Of a stretch of 8,831 nucleotides of DNA, positions 1-5,656 are shown in pieces. Below the pieces are notes generated by a model. The model was not told where the DNA came from, made no database searches, and saw only the letters and a program-made list of their open reading frames with translations. Position numbers and translations under genes: made by a program. Numbering within the stretch: position 1 is the stretch's first letter; every line of letters starts with the position of its first letter. Origin of the DNA: JBHHXR01 sp046757205 (GTDB lineage: Bacteria > Pseudomonadota > Alphaproteobacteria > Rhodobacterales > Rhodobacteraceae); the NCBI GenBank assembly GCA_046757205.1, contig JBHHXR010000146.1, positions 1-8,831 of the forward strand. The letters are read 5' to 3'.

Positions 1-61
1 CTGCCCCTCGGCAGGCGCAATTGCGCCAGCCCAGGCAGGCGCAGCCCTGTGGTCGGGGCAG
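1..61. repeat. Nested inverted and direct repeats upstream of the oxidoreductase operon
   Basis: Three repeat signals overlap here. CTGCCCC (1-7) is the reverse complement of GGGGCAG (55-61). GGCGCAATTGCGCC (14-27) is a perfect 14-base palindrome. GGCAGGCGCA occurs twice in the same direction, at 10-19 and 34-43, 24 bases apart. The region could be an operator, the remains of a hairpin ending a gene to the left of the window, or chance in GC-rich DNA. There is no T-run after the palindrome, so it is not a classic intrinsic terminator. It lies 176 bases or more before the first start codon, which is far for an operator of that gene unless the transcription start is distant. Confidence 0.35.
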
Positions 62-225
62 TCACCTTTCCACGAACGGATTTCAAGCGCACCGGCAACT
101 TAAAACGCAAGATGTTCTTGATCCCGGCGGTACGGTCCCCGTTACCTGGCGACATCCCCCTGCCGCTTCCAACACAGCGCTTGAATTTCCCGGCGGATAG
201 CGCTTCAACCAATCCGCAACGTCCT
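62..225. other. Leader region without a supported gene
   Basis: This stretch before the operon shows no convincing coding potential. A short open frame at 49-279 on the + strand overlaps the true gene start, is rich in Pro, Arg and Ser without domain character, and has no good ribosome binding site. I looked for -35/-10 pairs and found only weak matches, such as TTGATC at 118-123 with GTTACC at 141-146. The operon promoter is probably here, but I cannot place it. Confidence 0.4.
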
Positions 226-232
226 GGGGAAG
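226..232 (+). promoter_or_regulatory. Ribosome binding site of the FAD oxidoreductase
   Basis: GGGGAAG ends four bases before the ATG at 237. It supports this start, which also places the dinucleotide-binding GxGxxG motif at residues 11-16, as is usual for the DAO family. Confidence 0.5.
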
Positions 233-236
233 CCAA

Positions 237-1541
237 ATGTCCGAAAACTACGACGCGATCATCATCGGGGCAGGCGTGATCGGCGCCTGCACCGCCTACG
301 AGATGGCCAAGGCGGGGTGGAAGACGCTGTCGCTCGACAAGGGGCCGGAGGCGGGCTACGGCTCCACTTCCGCATCCTGTGCCATCATCCGCACTTACTA
401 TTCCGCCTTCGAGACCTGTGCGCTGGCCTACGAGGGCTGGTACTACTGGAAGGACTGGGCGAACTACATCGGGGTGCCGGACGAGAGCGGGCTGATCACG
501 TACTACGACACCGGCTGTCTGGTCATGAAGACCGAAGAAAACGGCTTTTTGGCGAAGGGCTGCGCTATCATGGACCATATCGGCTGCCCCTACGAGCACG
601 TGGCGGCGGAGGACGTGCCCAACTACATGCCGGGCGCCGATCTGCGGCAATACGTGCCGGCCAAGCGTTTCGAGGACGAGGGTTTCGGCGAACCGACCGG
701 GCCGCGCGTGGCCGGCGCCGTGTTCTTCCCCTGCGGCGGCTACGTGAACGATCCCAAGCTGTCGGCCCACAACGCGCAGCGGGCGGCGGAGGCGCATGGC
801 GCGACGTTCCGGTTCAACACGGCGGTGACCGGCATCCTGCGCGACGGTGGCAGGGTCGGCGGCGTGGAACTGTCGGACGGCACCACCGTGAAAGCCCCGG
901 TGGTGGTCAATGTCGCCGGCCCGCATTCCTCGATCATCAACCAGATGGCGGGTGTCACTTCTGGCATGAAGATGTCCACCCGTGCGCTGCGCCACGAGGT
1001 GGCGCATGTGCCCGCGCCGGAAGGCTTCGAGGAAGGTTACCGCATCGTCTACTCCGACAGCGACATCAAGACCTACATGCGCACCGAGCAGGGCCGCAAC
1101 CTGCTGGTCGGCTCGGAAGACCCCGAATGCGACGGCCGCGAATGGGTCGACGATCCCGACAACTACGACCTGAACTTCTCGCAGCAGTGGAAGACCATGG
1201 TGATGCGCGCCGGCCAACGCCTGCCGAAGCTGGGCATCCCGGATACCGCGAAGGGTGTGGTGGCGCTCTACGACGTGTCGGAGGACTGGATGCCGATCTA
1301 CGACCGCAGCGACCTGCCGGGCTATTACATGGCCTGCGGCACTTCCGGAAACCAGTTCAAGACCGCACCCGTGGTCGGCAAGCCGATGACGGCGCTGATC
1401 GAAGCCTGCGAGGCCGGGCGCGACCATGACACCGAGCCGCTCACGTTCCACCTCGATCACGTCAACCAGGACATCTCGCTCGGCTTCTTCTCGCGCAACC
1501 GCGAGATCAACATGGACTCGAGCTTCTCGGTGATCGGCTAG
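237..1541 (+). CDS. FAD-dependent oxidoreductase, DAO (glycine/D-amino acid or sarcosine oxidase-like) family
   Basis: This 434-residue protein probably oxidises a C-N bond of an amino acid or N-methylated amine using FAD. The N-terminus holds the Rossmann motif GAGVIG (residues 11-16) and ends the second strand with Asp34 (LSLDKG), where DAO proteins usually have Glu. Next comes GSTSASCAIIRTYY (about 42-55), resembling the flavin-binding stretch of sarcosine oxidase beta subunits. The C-terminal ACGTSGNQFKTAPVVG (about 366-381) is the typical flavin-contacting end of the family. Length fits a DAO domain alone, with no GcvT-like folate domain as in dimethylglycine dehydrogenase. No His follows the GSTS stretch, so covalent His-linked FAD of the dimethylglycine dehydrogenase type is unlikely. 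In GGYVNDPKL the residue I align with the FMN-binding His of heterotetrameric sarcosine oxidase is not His, so it is probably not a true SoxB. No signal peptide is seen, so it should be cytoplasmic. It is the first gene of the operon. Family call is firm; the substrate is unknown. Confidence 0.88.
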   Translation: MSENYDAIIIGAGVIGACTAYEMAKAGWKTLSLDKGPEAGYGSTSASCAIIRTYYSAFETCALAYEGWYYWKDWANYIGVPDESGLITYYDTGCLVMKTEENGFLAKGCAIMDHIGCPYEHVAAEDVPNYMPGADLRQYVPAKRFEDEGFGEPTGPRVAGAVFFPCGGYVNDPKLSAHNAQRAAEAHGATFRFNTAVTGILRDGGRVGGVELSDGTTVKAPVVVNVAGPHSSIINQMAGVTSGMKMSTRALRHEVAHVPAPEGFEEGYRIVYSDSDIKTYMRTEQGRNLLVGSEDPECDGREWVDDPDNYDLNFSQQWKTMVMRAGQRLPKLGIPDTAKGVVALYDVSEDWMPIYDRSDLPGYYMACGTSGNQFKTAPVVGKPMTALIEACEAGRDHDTEPLTFHLDHVNQDISLGFFSRNREINMDSSFSVIG

Positions 1542-1544
1542 GGC

Positions 1545-2465
1545 ATGGGGCAGAGAATTCGCGGCGTCATCGCGCCGATCCTGACGCCCTTCAACCACGA
1601 CCTGAGCGTCGCGACGGAGCTATACGTTGCGCATGCGCATGAGCTGCTGGACGGCGGCTGCGCCGGGCTCGCGCCGTTCGGCACCACCGGCGAGGCGCTT
1701 TCGCTGTCGACGGCGGAACGCCTGTCGCTTCTGCACGCGCTGGTCGACAGCGGTGTCTACCCCGGGCGTCTCTTGCCCGGCGCCGGGCTGAACAACCTGG
1801 CCGAAACCGCCGCGCTCTGCCGGGAGTTTCTGGAACTCGGCTGCGCCGGGCTCCTGGTATTGCCGCCGTTCTTCTACAAGGCGGTCAGCGACGACGGCCT
1901 GTTCGCCTATTTCGCCAATCTGGTGGAGGCGATCGGCCACGCCGAGCCGGGCATCCACCTCTATCACATCCCGCAGGTCTCCGGCGTCGGCTTTCCCGTG
2001 CCGCTGGTCGAGCGCCTGCACCGGGCGTTTCCGGGCCAGATCACCGGTATCAAGGACAGCACCGGGGATTGGGAAAACACCAGCGCGTTGCTGGAAATCG
2101 ACGGGCTGTCGGTCTATCCCGGTTCCGAACTGCCGCTGATCGAGGCGATGGCGGTAGGGGCAAGCGGTTGCATTTCGGCGACGGCCAACATCAACGCGGG
2201 CGCGATAAACCGTGTGATCACGCTGCTGGATGCCGGGCGGCAGGAGGAAGCCGGGCGGCTCCACGAAATCAACGGGCGCATCCGGCTGGCGGTGCAGGCG
2301 CATGGACCCATTCCTGCGCAGAAGCGGCTGCTGGCGACATGGCGGAAGGAGGGGCGCTGGGCCAACGTCCGCCCGCCGCTGGAAAGCCTGCCGGCGGCGA
2401 CCGGGGCGGCGCTTGCCGGGGAGATCGAACCGTTGATGAGAGAGGCGCGGGGCGTCGATGCCTGA
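1545..2465 (+). CDS. DapA/N-acetylneuraminate lyase-family Schiff-base aldolase or dehydratase
   Basis: This 306-residue TIM-barrel protein has the family's usual length and catalytic set. Thr47-Thr48 lie in FGTTGEAL, Tyr140 in LYHIPQVSG, and the Schiff-base Lys170 in GIKDS. Family members form an imine with pyruvate or another 2-oxo acid and then cleave, condense or dehydrate it. The residue that in true dihydrodipicolinate synthase is Arg of YNxPxRTG is Val145 here, so aspartate semialdehyde is probably not the substrate and lysine synthesis is not its job. The motif looks more like the sialic acid lyase or sugar-acid/hydroxyproline-catabolism branches. The start lies 3 bases after the upstream stop, and its 3' end overlaps the aminotransferase start by 8 bases. 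The ribosome binding site is weak (TAGGG, overlapping the upstream stop), consistent with coupling. The best guess is an oxo-acid lyase or deaminating dehydratase within the operon's pathway. Confidence 0.88.
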   Translation: MGQRIRGVIAPILTPFNHDLSVATELYVAHAHELLDGGCAGLAPFGTTGEALSLSTAERLSLLHALVDSGVYPGRLLPGAGLNNLAETAALCREFLELGCAGLLVLPPFFYKAVSDDGLFAYFANLVEAIGHAEPGIHLYHIPQVSGVGFPVPLVERLHRAFPGQITGIKDSTGDWENTSALLEIDGLSVYPGSELPLIEAMAVGASGCISATANINAGAINRVITLLDAGRQEEAGRLHEINGRIRLAVQAHGPIPAQKRLLATWRKEGRWANVRPPLESLPAATGAALAGEIEPLMREARGVDA

Positions 2466-3369
2466 TAACCAGTCCACCCACTCAGCGGCGGAGGACCCGC
2501 GCAACGTCGACGTGCAGTTCTGGGTGAACGGCGAGATCGTGCATCGGAGCGCGGCGCGTGTTTCCGTGCTCGACAGCGGTTTCATGATGGGTGACGGGGT
2601 GTGGGAGGGCCTGCGCCTGCACAACGGCCGCTGGGTGTTTCTCGACGCGCATCTCGACCGGCTGTTCGACGGGGCGGCCGCCATCGACCTGGACATCGGC
2701 ATGACGCGCGCCGAACTGACCGGGGCGCTGGAGGCGACGCGCAAGGCCAACGCCATGACGGAAGACGTGCACGCCCGGCTGATGGTGACGCGGGGGCCCA
2801 AGACCCGCCCGTTCCAGAGCCCGGCCTTTTCGCAGTCCGGTCCGACCGTGGTGATCGTCATGGAGCACAGCAGGCCGGCGGTCGCCCGACCCGTCCGCCT
2901 GCACACCGTGCCCTTCATCCGCGGGCTGCCGATGAGCCAGGACCCGAAGCTCAACTCGCATTCCAAGCTCAACTGCATCCTCGCCGGCATCCACGCCGAG
3001 AAGGCGGGCGCCGACGAGGCGCTGATGCTCGACGTGCACGGCTTCGTCAACACCACCAACGGCTGCAACTTCTTCATCGTGCGCGGGGGCGAGGTCTGGA
3101 CCTCCACAGGCGACTACTGCATGAACGGCATCACCCGGCGCAACGTGATTGCGCTCTGCCGGGAAAACGGCGTCCCGGTATTTGAACGCAATTTCTCGCT
3201 GGTCAATACCTACGCGGCGGACGAGGCTTTCCTGACCGGCTCCTTCGGCGGACTGACACCGGTGGGTGAAATCGACGGACGGGTAATCGGCGCGGGCGAA
3301 GCCGGGCCGGTGACGCAAAAGCTTCGGGAACTCTATGAAGCGCTGGTCAGGGAAGCGACGCGGGGATGA
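2458..3369 (+). CDS. Class IV (fold-type IV) PLP aminotransferase-like protein
   Basis: This 303-residue protein has the branched-chain/D-amino acid aminotransferase fold order. VNGEIV leads into VSVLDSGFMMGDGVWEGLR (about 35-53), then the lid and HARLMVTRG (105-113). The Lys-bearing stretch DPKLNSHSKLNCILAG spans 162-177, followed by DVHGFVNTTNGCNFF (192-206), GITRRNV (224-230) and a C-terminal GRVIGAGEAGPVT. In typical members the Lys falls in DPRIKSLNYL; aligning on LNxxLA places Asn166 there, so Lys164 or Lys170 must serve. The Glu that contacts the PLP ring nitrogen (GxVxE) is Thr199. It most resembles the C-terminal half of plant branched-chain aminotransferase-like proteins, whose N-terminal half resembles the next gene's product. 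It may transaminate an unusual substrate, act as a PLP lyase, or have lost activity. Its start overlaps the upstream stop by 8 bases; GGGG (2449-2452) is a possible ribosome binding site. Confidence 0.88.
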   Translation: MPDNQSTHSAAEDPRNVDVQFWVNGEIVHRSAARVSVLDSGFMMGDGVWEGLRLHNGRWVFLDAHLDRLFDGAAAIDLDIGMTRAELTGALEATRKANAMTEDVHARLMVTRGPKTRPFQSPAFSQSGPTVVIVMEHSRPAVARPVRLHTVPFIRGLPMSQDPKLNSHSKLNCILAGIHAEKAGADEALMLDVHGFVNTTNGCNFFIVRGGEVWTSTGDYCMNGITRRNVIALCRENGVPVFERNFSLVNTYAADEAFLTGSFGGLTPVGEIDGRVIGAGEAGPVTQKLRELYEALVREATRG

Positions 3370-4103
3370 CGCCGGATTGTGTGCGCATCGCCATGTGGTC
3401 GGGCCCGCGCAACCTGTCGACGGCGATGATGCGCAGTTTCGGGGCGCGGCCCGATTGTGCCGTCTGGGACGAGCCATTCTATGCCGCCTATCTGGCGCGG
3501 ACCGGGCTCGATCACCCGATGGGGGCGGAGATCATCGCGGCGGGCGAGACCGATGCCGACAAGGTGGCGCGCCGCTGCGCCGGCGAGGCTCCGGGCGGCA
3601 AGCGGCTGTTCTACCAGAAACACATGACGCAGCACATGGTCGCCGGTTTTCCGCGCGGCTGGATGGCAGATGTGGTGAACGTATTCCTGATCCGCGACCC
3701 CGAGCAGGTGGTCGCCAGCTATGCCGCCAAGCGCGAGAACCCGGATTTCGGGGAAATAGGCTTCGGATTGCAGGCGGAGTTGTTCGAAGAGGTGGCGGAG
3801 CGGGAAGGCGTGGCCCCGGCCGTGGTGGATTCTGCCGACATTCTCGCCGATCCCCGGGGCATGCTGACCGCCCTTTGCGCGCGGATCGGCATCGGGTTCA
3901 GCGAGCGCATGCTGCGCTGGAAGCAAGGCCCGCATCCCGACGACGGCGTGTGGGCGGCGCACTGGTACCGCTCGGTCTGGTCGTCGACCGGTTTTGCCGC
4001 GCCGAAGCACCGGGAAGTGACACTCCCGGACGCCGAGCTGCGGCTGGCCGAGCGGGCGCGGCCCTATTACGAACGGTTGCGGGCCTACCGGATCACGGCG
4101 TGA
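3366..4103 (+). CDS. Sulfotransferase-like P-loop protein
   Basis: This 245-residue protein has the two PAPS-binding signatures of the sulfotransferase superfamily. An N-terminal loop WSGPRNLSTAMM (residues 11-22) matches the 5'-phosphosulfate site. LIRDPEQVVASY (108-119, with Arg110 and Ser118) matches the 3'-phosphate site. Further conserved stretches are DEPFYAAYL (35-43) and a C-terminal region with LRWKQGPHPDDGVW and WYRSVWSSTGF. These resemble the N-terminal half of Arabidopsis branched-chain aminotransferase-like proteins, where the domain is fused to an aminotransferase domain like the neighbour's product. The role could be sulfo transfer to a metabolite or another nucleotide-dependent step; no acceptor can be named. 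The start ATG shares bases with the preceding stop (ATGA), which supports 3366 over the internal Met10. Its end overlaps the convergent amidase gene by 11 bases. No signal peptide or membrane segment is seen. Confidence 0.8.
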   Translation: MTPDCVRIAMWSGPRNLSTAMMRSFGARPDCAVWDEPFYAAYLARTGLDHPMGAEIIAAGETDADKVARRCAGEAPGGKRLFYQKHMTQHMVAGFPRGWMADVVNVFLIRDPEQVVASYAAKRENPDFGEIGFGLQAELFEEVAEREGVAPAVVDSADILADPRGMLTALCARIGIGFSERMLRWKQGPHPDDGVWAAHWYRSVWSSTGFAAPKHREVTLPDAELRLAERARPYYERLRAYRITA

Positions 4104-5529
4104 GCGGTTCCGGCGGCGGCCTTCGTGCCGGCCAGTCGGTCGCGTGGTGATAGAGACGCGCGGCGGCGAGCACTTCGGCATCGGCGCGCGGTGGCCCGAC
4201 AAGCTGTACGCCGGTCGGCAGGCCGCCGTCGTTGAAACCGGCGGGCAGGCCGATGACCGGCAGGCCGATCAGTCCCGGCGGCACGACGACTTCCATCCAG
4301 CGGTGATAAGTATCCATGCGGTGGCTGCCGATGGTCTGGGGCCAACGCTGGTTGACGTCGAAGGGAAAGACCTGCGCGCTCGGCAGGGCGAGGAAATCAA
4401 AACGCTCGAAGAGCGCCAGCGCGGTGCGGAACCAGTCGGAGCGGGTTTCGCTGGCGGCGTAGAGGTCATTGGCGGAAAGCGTGTTCGCCTGTTCGATTTC
4501 CCAGATGACTTCCGGCTTCAGTCTCCCGCGCGAGGCCGGATCGGTGTGGTGCTGGCCGAGGCTTCCCGCCACCAGCCAGTGGCGCAGGGTGCACCAGCTT
4601 TGCCAAATCCGTTCCGGTGGGAAATCGGGCACGATTTCCTCAACGTGGCCGCCGGCTGACTCGAAGACGGCGAGGGCCGACCGGCACAGTGCGAGGATAC
4701 CGGGCTCGGTCGGGTAAGCGCCGTTCCAGTCGCCGATCCAGCCGATTTTCGGGCCCGACCGGACCGGCGCCGTGGTGACGAGTTCCTCGCCCAGGCTCAG
4801 CGGCGCGCGCGGGTCGTAGCCCGACAATGTGGCGAGCAGGTTGGCGAGGTCGTCGATATTCCGCGCCATCGGTCCGGCAGTGGAAAGCTGGCGCAGGAAC
4901 AACTCGCCCTCGGGGTCACCGGCGACGCGGCCGAAGCTGGGGCGCATGCCATAGACGTTGTTGAAGGCGGCGGGGTTGCGCAGCGAGCCCATCATGTCGC
5001 TGCCATCGGCGACGGGAAGCATCCGCAGCGCCAGCGCCGCCGCCGCGCCGCCGCTCGAACCGCCGGCGGAAAGCGCCGTGTCGTAGGGGTTGCGGGTGGG
5101 GCCAAAAACCGGGTTGAAGGTGTGCGAGCCGAGGCCGAATTCCGGCACGTTGGCCTTGCCGGTGATGATCGCCCCGGCGGCGCGGATGCGGGCGGCGACC
5201 GGGCTGTCGCTTTCCGGAACGTCATCCGCGAACAGCGGCGAGCCCTGCGTGGTGCGCAGGCCGCGCGTTGCCTCCAGATCCTTTATCGCGACCGGCAGAC
5301 CGTGCAGCCAGCCGTGGCGGTTCCCGGAAGCGAGCGCTTCGTCAGCGGCACGTGCCTCGGCGCGCAACTCGCCCGGTTCACGCAAGGAGACGATTGCGTT
5401 GACGGCGCCGTTGTACCTCTCGATGCGGGTAAGGAAGGCCTCCATGACTTCGCTGCAGGAAAGCTCCCGCGCCGCGATGCGCCGCGACAGTTCCGTTGCC
5501 CCAAGCGCGGTGATGTCGTCGACGGTCAT
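4093..5529 (-). CDS. Amidase-signature family amidohydrolase
   Basis: This 478-residue enzyme hydrolyses an amide (C-N) bond, probably in the cytoplasm. It carries the Ser-cis-Ser-Lys triad: Lys83 in PVAIKDLE, Ser158 in SAGGSSGGAA, and the nucleophile Ser182 in GSDMMGSLRNPA. The spacings (75 and 24 residues) equal those of fatty acid amide hydrolase as I remember its numbering. Two Met residues stand before Gly-Ser where many relatives have Gly; this fits one bacterial subfamily and leaves the triad intact. Length is normal. I start it at 5529 because MTVDDITALGATELSRRI opens as amidases usually do. The frame runs up to an ATG at 5595, but the added 22 residues have no family character. The gene is divergent from the MFS transporter across 127 bases and convergent with the sulfotransferase-like gene. 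The substrate is unknown; a compound imported by the transporter is one possibility. Confidence 0.93.
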   Translation of the reverse strand: MTVDDITALGATELSRRIAARELSCSEVMEAFLTRIERYNGAVNAIVSLREPGELRAEARAADEALASGNRHGWLHGLPVAIKDLEATRGLRTTQGSPLFADDVPESDSPVAARIRAAGAIITGKANVPEFGLGSHTFNPVFGPTRNPYDTALSAGGSSGGAAAALALRMLPVADGSDMMGSLRNPAAFNNVYGMRPSFGRVAGDPEGELFLRQLSTAGPMARNIDDLANLLATLSGYDPRAPLSLGEELVTTAPVRSGPKIGWIGDWNGAYPTEPGILALCRSALAVFESAGGHVEEIVPDFPPERIWQSWCTLRHWLVAGSLGQHHTDPASRGRLKPEVIWEIEQANTLSANDLYAASETRSDWFRTALALFERFDFLALPSAQVFPFDVNQRWPQTIGSHRMDTYHRWMEVVVPPGLIGLPVIGLPAGFNDGGLPTGVQLVGPPRADAEVLAAARLYHHATDWPARRPPPEPLTP

Positions 5530-5596
5530 GCCCCTGCCCCCGCTTCCGTAACCATATTTCGCCGCATTGGTAGGCCGCGCGAGCCGCAGCCGCAAC

Positions 5597-5612
5597 CGAC
5601 CCGCACGGGTCG
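5597..5612. promoter_or_regulatory. Perfect dyad between divergent amidase and transporter genes
   Basis: CGACCCG (5597-5603), a CA spacer and CGGGTCG (5606-5612) form a perfect 7+7 inverted repeat. It sits 67 bases before the amidase start and 44 bases before the transporter start. This is where an operator serving both divergent promoters would be expected. No regulator gene is adjacent, and I cannot place -35/-10 boxes. It could be chance in GC-rich DNA. Confidence 0.4.
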
Positions 5613-5656
5613 CATTCGGCTTGGACGCAGGGCTGTGCGCCGCGTAAGACCGGCGA

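Larger units (their letters stand above)
237..4103 (+). other. Four-gene operon: FAD oxidoreductase, DapA-like lyase, class IV aminotransferase, sulfotransferase-like protein
   Basis: The four genes share a strand and are packed with a 3-base gap (1542-1544), an 8-base overlap (2458-2465) and a 4-base ATGA overlap (3366-3369). This is the spacing expected of translational coupling on one transcript. Seen: the spacing and the gene families. Inferred: the products act in one pathway in which an amine or amino acid is oxidised, an oxo-acid is cleaved or condensed, and an amino group is moved. No regulator or transporter gene sits inside the operon. The operon ends against the convergent amidase gene and I see no terminator hairpin there. 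Confidence 0.8.

Noticed and set aside
49..279. Short plus-strand open frame before the oxidoreductase
   Set aside because: Overlaps the true start, low-complexity product, no ribosome binding site.
1620..3107. Minus-strand open frame of 495 codons opposite the DapA-like and aminotransferase genes
   Set aside because: It lies antisense to two genes with clear catalytic motifs and has no recognisable domain. Long antisense open frames are common in GC-rich DNA.
2482..3477. Minus-strand open frame of 331 codons opposite the aminotransferase gene
   Set aside because: His, Arg and Pro-rich composition, no domain, fully covered by a well-supported gene on the other strand.
3333..4202. Minus-strand open frame of 289 codons opposite the sulfotransferase-like gene
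   Set aside because: Shadow of the real gene; the product lacks any family motif and its start lies inside the amidase gene.
5530..5595. Longer N-terminus for the amidase, starting at 5595
   Set aside because: The extra 22 residues look like translated non-coding DNA, and the ATG at 5529 gives the usual amidase opening.
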